Part shown: positions 25,864-34,393 of the stretch, one piece after another | Layout of the letters: every line of letters begins with the position of its first letter | Position numbering within the stretch: the stretch's first letter is position 1 | Program-made: the position numbers and the translations under genes | Assembly: GCA_033764435.1 (NCBI GenBank) | Contig: JANRIX010000059.1 | Span: 62,001 to 126,000 of the forward strand | Origin: JAEUMY01 sp033764435 | GTDB lineage: Bacteria; Pseudomonadota; Gammaproteobacteria; Burkholderiales; Usitatibacteraceae | Reading direction: 5' to 3' | Length of the DNA stretch: 64,000 nt | Notes under the pieces: generated by a model | What the model saw: the letters and a program-made list of their open reading frames with translations, nothing else | What the model was told of the DNA's origin: nothing | Databases searched by the model: none

Positions 25864-25939
25864 CAATGCCCAGGTCAGCATCGGGAGCCCCACTGACGCC
25901 ATCGCCGTTGCGAATATTCGCAACTAGTCGCGACTCAAA

Positions 25940-26446
25940 ATGGGGCTCAGGGCAAGAATGGTGATTGCGGGTGGCGATTCCAAGCAGGCCCTTCTTGCAA
26001 AGTTGCGCGAATCCAATATCGAGTTGAATGCCTTTGCCGAAGCGATCTTCGAGCACGACCGCTTCGTGCCCGGCGATGTTCCGGTCGAGTACGAGACAGT
26101 CGAGCTGACGGTTCACGATCTCGGGTTCGAAAGCGGCGCCACCATGCCTGAAATCATCGCAGCCGGTGCGAGGCTGGGTCTCGCGCCATGCCCGCTCGAA
26201 CTTGCCGTGTACTTGCGGCTCGCGATGCCGGATCAGGCGGAAGGTCACTGGGGCCAGCCTGAGACCCGGCACACGGCGCCGCCCGGCGCGATCACCGTCA
26301 TATCGCCGCCGCTGGCCGAGGATGACACTGTGCCGAAAGGTTTCTACCTCCGGAAGATCAAAGGCGTGTTGTGGTTGCGAGGCTATGTTTCAGATGCGAC
26401 GCATGTCTTGCGTCCAGGAAACCACCTGATTTTCTGCAAGTCATAG
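25940..26446 (+). CDS. Conserved hypothetical protein
   Basis: 168-residue soluble protein. Distinctive stretches are NAFAEAIFEHDRFVP, PPGAITVISPPLAEDD and VPKGFYLRKIKGVLWLRGY. No membrane segment. It is not recognised with certainty; helicase-like labels sometimes given to such sequences are not supported by any motif here. It begins 18 bp after palindrome copy 25910-25921, which separates it from the cassette array. Confidence 0.6.
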   Translation: MGLRARMVIAGGDSKQALLAKLRESNIELNAFAEAIFEHDRFVPGDVPVEYETVELTVHDLGFESGATMPEIIAAGARLGLAPCPLELAVYLRLAMPDQAEGHWGQPETRHTAPPGAITVISPPLAEDDTVPKGFYLRKIKGVLWLRGYVSDATHVLRPGNHLIFCKS

Positions 26447-26496
26447 AGCTGCCACAGAGCGGCTTCACGCTTGATCGACCTCTGAGCGATCGCGAA

Positions 26497-27129
26497 TCAC
26501 GGCAACACCGCCGGACCCACGAAGTTCAGCCACGCCACCGTTCCCAGCACGACGCCAATGACAAGGTCAATCATGAGGGCGCGCCGTCCGTCAGCAGGAA
26601 GCCTCCGAAACGTGGCGATGATGCAGGTGATCGCGAGCGCGATCCCGAACAGCACGAGTAGCGGCAGCAGTGCGGGCACCGCAAAAGCCTGGGCCACATG
26701 CGCCTCGTCCGTGTGTTGCGCCGCGCCGCGGAAGAACATCACGCCGACGGGCACAAAGCGTACTGCCGACGCGAGAACGATGGCGCCTGCCACGACCCTG
26801 ATGGTCCTGATGGCGGGGAGTCCGACGAGCCACGCGCCCGCAATCATCAGCACCCAGGACATCGCGATTCCGAGGAACGCGCCGATACCCGCGCCGGTGA
26901 CGCTCCCCATGGTTTCGGCGAGGGCCATGTCTCCCGCCCGCAGGGCGCTCCAGAACGCAGGCTGATTGCGGAATCCCGTCGATGCGTAGTGAATCGTGGC
27001 GTCGGGGAGGCCGGCCAGCGTGTTCCCGACCCAGTGGCCGAGTTCGTGCAACAACACGGCCGGCGGCACACAGGCCGCTGCGATTGCGATTCGGCGGAGT
27101 CGGTCTTTGAGCGTCACGGTCGGGTTCAT
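26497..27129 (-). CDS. Integral membrane protein with HExxH motif (M50-like)
   Basis: 210-residue polytopic membrane protein, about six helices. The first helix carries LLHELGHW near residues 24-31, the zinc-binding HExxH of M50-type intramembrane peptidases, and a second helix region has a conserved Asp-poor stretch. The length is short for a full M50 protease, so activity is uncertain. Two coding frames on the opposite strand are shorter and lack support. Confidence 0.72.
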   Translation of the reverse strand: MNPTVTLKDRLRRIAIAAACVPPAVLLHELGHWVGNTLAGLPDATIHYASTGFRNQPAFWSALRAGDMALAETMGSVTGAGIGAFLGIAMSWVLMIAGAWLVGLPAIRTIRVVAGAIVLASAVRFVPVGVMFFRGAAQHTDEAHVAQAFAVPALLPLLVLFGIALAITCIIATFRRLPADGRRALMIDLVIGVVLGTVAWLNFVGPAVLP

Positions 27130-27206
27130 CGATTCGGCAGTCTATGGAGTCGCTTTGTGAGATCGCCGCCAGCGCGCGGCCGATACCTTGCGAATATTCG
27201 CAATGA

Positions 27207-28127
27207 CTATTTGGGCAACCCCCTCACCACCCCCACAATCGTCTCCACCACACTCTTCCCTGCCGGCGTCCACGGTGAAATGATTTCGAAGTGCGCGGAC
27301 TCTTCCAGCGTCAGCAGCTTCACGCTTTCGCTTTTCCGCCCGGCGAGCATCTGATATCGGCGGGCATGCGCCGGCGCGACGATCGGGTCGTACAGACCTG
27401 ACACCATGGTCTGGGGAATGCCGAGCGGCAGCATGGCGGCGGGCGAGGTATCGGCCCACGCATCCTTGCCGCGTTCCTTCTCCTTGACCAGTCCCGGAAT
27501 CGTGTCCGGGCCACAGGCCGCGCCGACAAAGTCCGCACCGTAGGCAAGATCGCCCACCCCCGCCACCGGCACCGCGCCGTGGATGGCGAGCGGGTTGGCG
27601 GTCTTCAGCGGGCTCGCAGCGGGCAGGTTCTTCCGGGCAGGCAGCCACAGCGCGAGATGACCGCCCGCCGAGTGGCCGGTGGTGACGACGCGATTGAGAT
27701 CGAGCTTGTACTGGGAGGCGATGGTGCGCAGATGGTCGGCACCCGCCGCGACATCCTGGAACGTGCCGGGATACCCGCCGCCTTCATGGCCCAGGCGGCG
27801 ATAGGTGATGCTCCACACCGCGATGCCTTGCGCGCGTATGGCGTCGGCCTGCCACGCGAGCAGCTCCGGCCCGGGCAGGTCGGCGCGCCAGCAGCCGCCG
27901 TGGATCATCAGCACCACGGGATGCGGGCCCGCGCCGCTTTTGGGCAGCCACAGCTCTCCGTACTGCTGTGGGCCGGCGGCATAGGCGATCTTGTGATCGG
28001 GCTGCGGGCGGTCCGGGCGGCTCAGCACGTCGCGGAAGCTCAGGAATTGTGCGTGAACAGCGACGCTGGCGAGCAGGACCAACGGTGCGAGACTGGCGGA
28101 TAGGGTGCGGGAAACGGACAGGATCAT
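27207..28127 (-). CDS. Exported alpha/beta hydrolase
   Basis: 306-residue hydrolase with a signal peptide (ends near AVHAQ). The oxyanion segment MIHGGCW lies near residue 76, the nucleophile elbow GHSAGG near residue 150, and a C-terminal aspartate/histidine pair (DPIVAPAHA, SAHFEI) completes the likely triad. Esterase/lipase-type, substrate unknown. Its stop lies 5 bp from palindrome copy 27190-27201, and its start is divergent from the DUF3667 gene across the structured repeat. Confidence 0.84.
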   Translation of the reverse strand: MILSVSRTLSASLAPLVLLASVAVHAQFLSFRDVLSRPDRPQPDHKIAYAAGPQQYGELWLPKSGAGPHPVVLMIHGGCWRADLPGPELLAWQADAIRAQGIAVWSITYRRLGHEGGGYPGTFQDVAAGADHLRTIASQYKLDLNRVVTTGHSAGGHLALWLPARKNLPAASPLKTANPLAIHGAVPVAGVGDLAYGADFVGAACGPDTIPGLVKEKERGKDAWADTSPAAMLPLGIPQTMVSGLYDPIVAPAHARRYQMLAGRKSESVKLLTLEESAHFEIISPWTPAGKSVVETIVGVVRGLPK

Positions 28128-28171
28128 GGCGGGCTGGGCGGAAGGTTGGGGTGGAGGATGGGTGCAAGCAT

Positions 28172-28269
28172 ATGCGAATATTGCGCACGAATCGCTTGAG
28201 GCGATTCATGCGTCCCTTCGGGACCGCCTCCGGCGTCCGATTGAAGTCCACTGGACTTCAATTCGTCGC
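28172..28269 (+). repeat. Structured ~97-bp repeat, copy 1
   Basis: About 81% identical by hand alignment (79 of 98 columns) to 45264-45360. It begins with the near-palindrome GCGAATATTGCG, then a hairpin (GAATCGC / GCGATTC), a GTCCC/GGGAC hairpin, and a 10-bp perfect hairpin ATTGAAGTCC / GGACTTCAAT. The copy ends about 48 bp before the DUF3667 start. Confidence 0.8.
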
Positions 28270-28317
28270 TGCATTTGTCGGTGCATTTGTCGCTGAATCT
28301 GCTAGGAATTTGAGCGT

Positions 28318-29046
28318 ATGGAATCTGTGAAGTGTCTGAATTGCGACTCGCCGCTCACCGCCACGCAGGCCTACTGCAGCGTCTGCGGCCAGAAGACCGA
28401 CACGCAGCGGCTCACCCTGCACGACATCACCCACGCGTTGATCCACGTGTTCACCCACGCCGACCACAGTGTGTTCTCGCTGGTGCGCGATCTGACCTGG
28501 AAGCCGGGACGGGTGGCGCGCGACTATGTCGCGGGAAAGCGGCGCAAGTACTTCAACCCCTTCACGTTCGCGCTGATTGTGGTGGGCGTGACGTCACTGG
28601 TGCTGGCTTTCACCAAGTTTGTGGACTTCACGCCCTACGCGGCCGGGAATCCCGTGGGTGCCTTTTTTCAGCGGAACATCAATCTGATCGTCCTGGCACA
28701 GCTGCCCATGCTCAGCCTGTTTTGCACGCTTTTCTTTCGTTCGGAAAAGCTGCACTTTGCCGAGCATCTGGTGCTGGCGAGTTACGCGACCGGATTCCGC
28801 TCCGTCTTTCTCACGCTGATCGTTGCGCCGCTCTGGTACTTCGCCCAGTGGAACTACGCCATGACCGTGGGCCTCTCCATGCTGGCCTTCTTCATCTACT
28901 TCGGCATCGCCTGCGCCCAGTTCTATTCGGGCAATCGGTGGTGGCTGGGGTTCAAGGGTTTCCTTGTGGGCGCGCTGGCGCACGGGTCCATCACGGCCGT
29001 CATCTGGCTGACTTTCTATACCTTCTACAAGTTCTTCAGAACTTGA
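28318..29046 (+). CDS. DUF3667 membrane protein with N-terminal zinc ribbon
   Basis: 242-residue protein. The N-terminus has CLNCDSPL and CSVCGQK (Cys4 zinc ribbon), followed by a soluble segment ending VFTHADHSVFSLVRDLTWKPGR, then four to five membrane helices. This is the DUF3667 layout; function unknown. The ATG follows a structured repeat in the leader. A tandem GGTGCATTTGTC motif lies between the repeat and the start, without clear meaning. Confidence 0.82.
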   Translation: MESVKCLNCDSPLTATQAYCSVCGQKTDTQRLTLHDITHALIHVFTHADHSVFSLVRDLTWKPGRVARDYVAGKRRKYFNPFTFALIVVGVTSLVLAFTKFVDFTPYAAGNPVGAFFQRNINLIVLAQLPMLSLFCTLFFRSEKLHFAEHLVLASYATGFRSVFLTLIVAPLWYFAQWNYAMTVGLSMLAFFIYFGIACAQFYSGNRWWLGFKGFLVGALAHGSITAVIWLTFYTFYKFFRT

Positions 29047-29237
29047 TGTGCGCAGTTCAGCTTGGACGGTCGCAAACACTGCGTCGCTGTTGATTTTCCC
29101 TGCCAAACACCATGCGAATATTCGCGCTCATGGCGACGTCGGTCCGGTGCTTTCGATAGCAGGGCTTGTCGCATTGAAGTAGCGCCACGCCGACCCTGCG
29201 GCGGTAAAATTGCGGTCAGTTATTTTCCGATCGACCC

Positions 29238-30008
29238 ATGAGCAGCCCGCCCCCCATCCCCTGTGACGACTGCCAATGCGATGCCGCACTCGGCTTCCAG
29301 TTTGAGTTCGCCTTTCAACCCATTGTCGATCTCTCCACGGGTCGGGTGTTCGCCCAGGAGGCGCTGGTGCGCGGGCCGGGCGGCGAAAGCGCGGCGTCGG
29401 TGCTGAGCGCGGTGAACGACTCCAACCGCTACAAGTTCGACCAGGCCTGCCGGGTGAAGGCCGTTAAGGGTGCGAAGCGCCTCGGTATCGACACGCTGGA
29501 CCAGTACGTGAGCATCAATTTCCTGCCCAATGCCGTGTACGAGCCCGAGCGCTGCATCCGCACCACGCTGGAGGCGGCAAAGGCCAGCGAGTTTCCGCTG
29601 TCACGCATCATTTTCGAAGTCACGGAAGTGGAAAAGATCCAGGACCGCGCGCATCTTGCCGGCATCATCAAGGCGTACAAGACCTTCGGTTTTCTCACGG
29701 CCATCGATGACTTCGGCGCGGGCTATTCCGGATTGAACCTGCTCGCGGAATATCAGCCGGACCTGATCAAGATCGACATGGAGCTGGTGCGCGGCATCGA
29801 GTCCAGCCGCCCGAAGCGGGCGATTCTCAGCGGCATCCTCAGCGTTTGTGAGGAATTGGGCATAAGGGTTATCGCCGAGGGTATTGAAACTCGGGCCGAG
29901 CGCGACTGTCTGCTGGACGCCGGCATCGAGCTCATGCAGGGCTATTTCTTCGCGCAGCCCGCGTTCCGCGCGCTCGCCACGGTGGAGAAGTCCCATTGCC
30001 TGACCTGA
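29238..30008 (+). CDS. EAL-domain cyclic-di-GMP phosphodiesterase
   Basis: 256-residue single EAL protein. The EAL motif (QEALVRG) is intact, with SINF, FEVTEVE, IDDFGAGYSGLN, DLIKIDMELVR, IAEGIET and QGYFFAQPA, so it should hydrolyse c-di-GMP. An N-terminal CDDCQCD may bind metal. No sensor domain is present, but a BLUF photoreceptor follows after 31 bp, suggesting that the pair works as a split light-regulated phosphodiesterase, like BlrP1 in one chain. Confidence 0.9.
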   Translation: MSSPPPIPCDDCQCDAALGFQFEFAFQPIVDLSTGRVFAQEALVRGPGGESAASVLSAVNDSNRYKFDQACRVKAVKGAKRLGIDTLDQYVSINFLPNAVYEPERCIRTTLEAAKASEFPLSRIIFEVTEVEKIQDRAHLAGIIKAYKTFGFLTAIDDFGAGYSGLNLLAEYQPDLIKIDMELVRGIESSRPKRAILSGILSVCEELGIRVIAEGIETRAERDCLLDAGIELMQGYFFAQPAFRALATVEKSHCLT

Positions 30009-30039
30009 GCCGGCCTGTCCCCACTTCCGGATCCTCGCC

Positions 30040-30471
30040 ATGCTTATTCGCCTCACCTACGCCAGCCGGGTCAGCCCCGACGTCTCACCCACCGCGCTGC
30101 GCGACATCCTCGCCACCTCCCAACGCAACAACGAGCGCGACGGCATCACCGGCGCGCTGGTGTTCACCGGTTCGGTATTCCTGCAGTGCCTCGAAGGAGA
30201 CCGGGCCGTGGTGAATCGCACCTACCATCGCATCGTCCCGGACGAACGCCACAGCGACCCGCAGATTCTTGCCTTCGAGGAGGTGACGCGGCGCGATTTC
30301 AGCGACTGGTCCATGGGCTATCTCGCCTACACCCAGCAGAACAGGCATCGCTTCCTGCGCTATTCGCCCAACGCCACGTTCGATCCCTATCAGTGCACCG
30401 GTGCCGCCCTGGGCGACATGCTGCGCGACCTGGTGGAGAGTGCGCGGGCGCTCAGCAAGAGCGTCGACTGA
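30040..30471 (+). CDS. BLUF-domain blue-light photoreceptor
   Basis: 143-residue BLUF protein. The flavin-interacting Tyr lies in LIRLTYAS (residue 7), the Asn in SQRNNERDGITG, and the Gln in VFLQCLEGD near residue 49, with the downstream Trp in DFSDWSMGYL. FAD binding and blue-light sensing follow from family knowledge. There is no output domain, so the neighbouring EAL protein is the likely partner (inference from adjacency). Confidence 0.9.
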   Translation: MLIRLTYASRVSPDVSPTALRDILATSQRNNERDGITGALVFTGSVFLQCLEGDRAVVNRTYHRIVPDERHSDPQILAFEEVTRRDFSDWSMGYLAYTQQNRHRFLRYSPNATFDPYQCTGAALGDMLRDLVESARALSKSVD

Positions 30472-30526
30472 CCCTGCTGCGCGGGCCTGCCGGCTTCGGC
30501 GCACCCGCCCGCAGGCACAGGCAAGT

Positions 30527-31042
30527 TCAGTCCGCCGCTTCAAACACCCCGTCGCCCTTGTTCTTCTTCACCGCATTCCAGGCGAATATTCGCGCGTTCA
30601 TGGCGACATAGGTGCCGTGGGACTGGGCCTGCGCCTGGGCCATGGCAAAGCCGAGATTGAACAGCGCGTCCGAGCCGGCGACCGAGTAGGGAATCATGGC
30701 GCCGGTGAAGACGATGCTTTTGGCGAGGCCCGCCGCGCCGACGACCTTCGCCGTCTCCGCCATGGTGTCGGTGCCGTGGATGACAACCAGATGCGACTCC
30801 GGCGCGTTCCTGCAGGCGGCGAGCACGTTTTCGCGGTGTTCATGGGTCATGTGCAGGCTGTCGATGAGCTGGTTGATCTCGATCTCGACCGGAATGGTGA
30901 TTCGCGCCTGCTCCAGGATCTGCGGCAGGTGCGAATTCTTGAACGTGAGTTCGCCCTTGATGGCGTCGTAGTGCTTGTCAAAGGTGCCGCCGGTGACGAT
31001 GATGCGCGTTGCCAACGGTGCGGGGTTGCCGGGAGCGTTCAT
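30527..31042 (-). CDS. Asparaginase N-domain protein
   Basis: 171-residue protein equal to the N-terminal domain of L-asparaginases: TGGTFDKHYD near residues 18-27 with the first catalytic Thr, and VIHGTDTMAETAK with the second Thr/Asp/Lys set. The C-terminal domain of full-length enzymes is absent; such single-domain versions occur in Proteobacteria. MNAPGN at 31042 is taken as start, since the frame upstream runs into the divergent gene's region. Palindrome 30582-30593 encodes ARIFA. Confidence 0.82.
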   Translation of the reverse strand: MNAPGNPAPLATRIIVTGGTFDKHYDAIKGELTFKNSHLPQILEQARITIPVEIEINQLIDSLHMTHEHRENVLAACRNAPESHLVVIHGTDTMAETAKVVGAAGLAKSIVFTGAMIPYSVAGSDALFNLGFAMAQAQAQSHGTYVAMNARIFAWNAVKKNKGDGVFEAAD

Positions 31043-31079
31043 GGGAATGGAGGATGGTTTGATTCCGTATTGTAAGACG

Positions 31080-31814
31080 ATGGCCGGGGTGATCCTGGCT
31101 GTGTGCGGGTTGGGTGTGGCGTGCGGCGCATGGGCACAGTCGAAGCCGAAGGGGCCCGCCATCCCCGCAGGCAGTTACGCCACCGAGCGCGGGTGGGGCA
31201 CGCTGGAGATCACCGGTGCCGGTCCGCAGCAGTTCCGGCTCGTGACCGCAGGCGGCGAGGCCCAGGCCTGCCTGATGAAAGGCGAACTGACCGGCCGCAC
31301 TGCAAAACTGCCGACGCTGTCTGGCGGCAAGCCCTGCGCGCTCCGCTTCACCCGCGTGGGCCAAGGGGCATCAAGTGGCTTCAAGCTGGAGGAGACCAGC
31401 AAGAACAATGTCTGCCGCGAGTTCTGCGGGCCGGATGCGCAATTCGCCGGCCAGTACTATCGCGTGACCAACGCCTGCCAGCCCGCGTCGATCCAGAAGG
31501 AACAGGACCGGGCCAAGGTGCAGATCGAAAACAAGGCCTTCATCGCCGCGCGTGATCGCCTGCGGCCGCTCCTGCGTGACTGCCAGAAGACGCTGGACCC
31601 GTGGACCGAGGCCAAGCTGCGCAATGATCTGGCCGCGACGCATTTCCGCATCGGCGACTTCCGCCAGTGCCGCGACACGTTGGCGCCGCTCAATGAATAC
31701 GCCGACCAGAGCGATGCGAATATTCGCAGGCGCTATCCGCAGGCGGAAGCCGAGCTCATCATCGAGATCATCACGCTCACGCGCATCCTGCGCGAGCAGT
31801 GTCCGGCCAACTGA
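31080..31814 (+). CDS. Exported hypothetical protein, Cys-rich
   Basis: 244-residue secreted protein with a signal peptide ending near AWAQS. Contains several Cys (ACLMKG, PCALR, CREFCG, NACQ, DCQ, QCRD, EQC) suggesting disulfides, a beta-rich N-terminal domain and a helical C-terminal domain. No family recognised. Palindrome 31716 encodes ANIR near the end. Divergent to the asparaginase-like gene. Confidence 0.7.
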   Translation: MAGVILAVCGLGVACGAWAQSKPKGPAIPAGSYATERGWGTLEITGAGPQQFRLVTAGGEAQACLMKGELTGRTAKLPTLSGGKPCALRFTRVGQGASSGFKLEETSKNNVCREFCGPDAQFAGQYYRVTNACQPASIQKEQDRAKVQIENKAFIAARDRLRPLLRDCQKTLDPWTEAKLRNDLAATHFRIGDFRQCRDTLAPLNEYADQSDANIRRRYPQAEAELIIEIITLTRILREQCPAN

Positions 31815-31827
31815 GGCTGAGGAGGCC

Positions 31828-32346
31828 ATGGTGCGCATCGCCATCCTCGGCAATTCCGGCTCCGGCAAATCCACGCTGGCCGCACGGCTTTCGCGTGAGT
31901 TGAAGCTTGCGACGCTCGATCTCGACACGGTTGCCTGGGTGCCGGGCCAGGAAGCCGTCGCGCGCGAGCCCGCCGAGGCTGCGGCGCTGGTGCGGGCATT
32001 CTGCTTGCAGCATGAGCGCTGGGTGATGGAGGGCTGCTATGCCTCGCTCATCGAGGTGGCGCTTGAGGCCGATCCGCTGTTGATCTGGCTCGATCCCGGC
32101 GACGAAGTGTGCCAGGCGCATTGCCGCGCACGGCCGTGGGAGCCGCACAAGTATTCGTCACCGGCGGCGCAGGAACGCAATCTCGCGATGCTGCTGGAGT
32201 GGGTCACGGGTTACGCCACGCGCGAGGGCGAGCTGGGCCGGCGAGCGCATGCTGCCCTGTTTGATCGGTGCCGCGCCCGCAAGATTCACTGGACGCGCGC
32301 GGCGGATGATGCGCTCATCGAAGCGGTGAGCGCAGCGGCTGCCTGA
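31828..32346 (+). CDS. P-loop kinase (adenylate/shikimate kinase-like)
   Basis: 172-residue P-loop NTPase. The Walker A GNSGSGKST lies at residues 8-16, with LDLDTVAWVPG next, and a lid-type segment containing RARPWEPHKYSS. The size and DLDxxxW pattern fit the topology modulation/AAA_18-type kinase-like proteins; substrate unknown. It has a strong ribosome site (GAGGAGG) 8 nt before the ATG. Convergent with the PH-domain gene (stops adjacent). Confidence 0.8.
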   Translation: MVRIAILGNSGSGKSTLAARLSRELKLATLDLDTVAWVPGQEAVAREPAEAAALVRAFCLQHERWVMEGCYASLIEVALEADPLLIWLDPGDEVCQAHCRARPWEPHKYSSPAAQERNLAMLLEWVTGYATREGELGRRAHAALFDRCRARKIHWTRAADDALIEAVSAAAA

Positions 32347-32922
32347 TCAGGGCTTGGTCTGGTTCTCGCGGGCCAGCGCCAGCAGTTGATCCAGCTTGGC
32401 GCTGATGTCCTGCAGTACGGCGAGCTGTGCATCGGCCGCGCTCACGTTGACCGACGCACTGCGGCTTTTCAGCGCATCACGCCGCGCCATGATCTCGTTG
32501 CGGAAGTCGTGCGCATCGATAATGCCGGTGAGCATCATGTTGGCGGCCTCGCCGTGGGAACTGCCGGCCGTCTCGAACTTGAGCGTTGACAGATTGAAGT
32601 GACGCAAGAGCGGCCCCTCGATGAAGGCCACGTCCTGGATGTTTTCCAGCGGAATGGTCTTCTCGACCTGGAACAGGATGCCCTTGCGAAAGCGCAGCAC
32701 CTTGTCGTCCAGCGTGCAGTCGAGTCGATCGAAGTAATGCCGCGTCCACCACTGCCCGCCCCCGAGAAACCAGATGATGGCGAGCGGAATGCCGATGATG
32801 GTCACGATGAGCGTGAAGCCGATGGTGATCAGCATGTAAGGGCGGATCAGCGGATTGAAGGCCGCGCGGCGCGGCGTGCCGGTGAAGATGACGGCGGGTG
32901 CGGTGTCGGGTGTCTGGGTCAT
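32347..32922 (-). CDS. Membrane protein with bacterial PH domain (YdbS-like)
   Basis: 191-residue protein. Two membrane helices (about 28-55) precede a bPH2/DUF304 domain with the RFRKGILFQVEKTIPLENIQDV stretch that is typical for YdbS/YdbT proteins. A C-terminal coiled helix follows. Last gene of a three-gene minus-strand operon (M50-like, GNAT, PH). Function of the family is membrane-associated and not well known. Confidence 0.82.
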   Translation of the reverse strand: MTQTPDTAPAVIFTGTPRRAAFNPLIRPYMLITIGFTLIVTIIGIPLAIIWFLGGGQWWTRHYFDRLDCTLDDKVLRFRKGILFQVEKTIPLENIQDVAFIEGPLLRHFNLSTLKFETAGSSHGEAANMMLTGIIDAHDFRNEIMARRDALKSRSASVNVSAADAQLAVLQDISAKLDQLLALARENQTKP

Positions 32923-32924
32923 GG

Positions 32925-33437
32925 TCAGGTGAGCATCTTGTAGTAGAAGACGGTTGCGCAAAGCTGGCCTTGCGCGGTGAGGGCATACCAGGGAATTTCC
33001 GCCGAGCGCGTCCAGCCCTGTGACTGGTAGAACTTCTCCGCTGGCGATTGTGCCTCGGTGTCGAGGAACAGCAGCTTCATGCCGCGTAGCCGGGCCTCGG
33101 CCTCCACCTGCTGCATGAGCAGCGCGGCCACGCCGCGGCGACGGCACGATGACAAGGTGAGCAGCTTGCAGACTTCGCCGCGATGCCGCCCGTTCTGCTT
33201 GGTGCAGGGGTCAAGCTGCACGGTACCGACAATGGTCTGTCCCTCCAGCGCCACCCAGCAGAGCAGGCCGGATTCCAGCTTGTCCATGACACCCAGCCAA
33301 TAGTCCCAGGCCGGGCCGTTGTCGAGTGGCGCCAGGTAACCGACCGATGCGCCGTGATCCACGGCGTCCTGCAGCAGGGCCACGAGGCCGGGCATCAGCG
33401 CGAAATCGTCGCGGGTCAATCGTCGTGCGGTGATCAT
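32925..33437 (-). CDS. GNAT-family N-acetyltransferase
   Basis: 170-residue acetyltransferase. The core CKLLTLSSCRRRGVAALLMQQV forms motif A (weaker than usual: RRRGVAALL), with FLDTEAQSPAEKFYQSQGW as motif B. ATG 33437 overlaps the upstream M50-like gene stop by 4 bp (ATGA), giving translational coupling. Substrate unknown. Confidence 0.8.
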   Translation of the reverse strand: MITARRLTRDDFALMPGLVALLQDAVDHGASVGYLAPLDNGPAWDYWLGVMDKLESGLLCWVALEGQTIVGTVQLDPCTKQNGRHRGEVCKLLTLSSCRRRGVAALLMQQVEAEARLRGMKLLFLDTEAQSPAEKFYQSQGWTRSAEIPWYALTAQGQLCATVFYYKMLT

Positions 33438-34225
33438 GGGCGGTCCTCCGGGGTCTCGCCGAGTCGGGATTTTTGTTGCAGCAGCAGCCAGCCGCCCCAG
33501 GCGAGGGCAGCCAGTACCATCAGCGCGCCCAGCTTGTGAATCCACCAGCCGAGCGACTGCGAATATTCGCGTAGGCCCAGGTGGGAGAGCAGATAGATCC
33601 AGTCATGCCCGCCTTCCTCGCCGGTGTGGCCGCCGAGCAGGACCAAGTACGGCTCTTTGGCATCGTACACATACGGTGCCACATCCAGCACCGACACGCC
33701 CAAGAGCCAGAGCCCGATCGCGCCACCGAAGGCATCGCCCTTCCGCAAAAGCGCCACCATCAGCACCACCGGCAGGATGAGCTGGCCCAGCGTGCCGCCG
33801 GCCACGGCAATGAACTCGCCGAAGAGCATGAAGATGACATGGCCCGCCTCATGGAAGACCAGGAGCGGCCTGTGCAGGAAGGTGTTGAAGATCTCGCCGG
33901 TGCGAATATTCGCACCGATCAGGCTGATGCCCCAGAGCGTGAACAGCACCAGCACCACGACGCGGGTCCAGAAGGTGATCGGGTCGACGCGGTCGGGTAC
34001 ATGGGTCAGCGCAGCCATCGCGCGGGCGCGCCAGCCGTGGGCCTTCTCCTCCTCATCGTCCGCGGCACTTTGCGCGCGCAGATCGGCGGCTGTCGGTGCC
34101 GCGGAGAATTTTGCGAGGATGAGTCCGCAGGCGGGGCAGGCCGCCGGAAACGCCTGGTCGTGAGGCAGCGGTGTGTGGTCGCACTTGGGGCAGCGGGCGT
34201 AGCGGATGGGCGGCGGTACAGTCAT
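33434..34225 (-). CDS. M50-like membrane metalloprotease with zinc ribbon
   Basis: 263-residue protein. The N-terminal zinc ribbon (CPKCDHTP ... CPACGLIL) precedes several membrane helices; VFHEAGHVIF near residue 123 is the HExxH zinc motif. A second conserved motif, YVYDAKEPYL, supplies an Asp. Likely a site-2-type intramembrane protease or relative. The start at 34225 avoids extending into palindrome 34257-34268. Two copies of the palindrome lie inside (33559, read EYSQ; 33902, read ANIR). Operon leader for GNAT and PH genes. Confidence 0.8.
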   Translation of the reverse strand: MTVPPPIRYARCPKCDHTPLPHDQAFPAACPACGLILAKFSAAPTAADLRAQSAADDEEEKAHGWRARAMAALTHVPDRVDPITFWTRVVVLVLFTLWGISLIGANIRTGEIFNTFLHRPLLVFHEAGHVIFMLFGEFIAVAGGTLGQLILPVVLMVALLRKGDAFGGAIGLWLLGVSVLDVAPYVYDAKEPYLVLLGGHTGEEGGHDWIYLLSHLGLREYSQSLGWWIHKLGALMVLAALAWGGWLLLQQKSRLGETPEDRP

Positions 34226-34393
34226 GCGACAAACGGATGTATTGGATCGACACTTTGCGAATATTCGCAACATAAGGCCTGCACAACCGGCCAGCAAGCC
34301 ACATCGCGGCAAGCGCGCCATGCATTGCTACAGTGCCGGTGAAGGTGCTGCTCTACAGTGCACCGCATTGTCACCTCCCGCAAGCGAAAAGGA

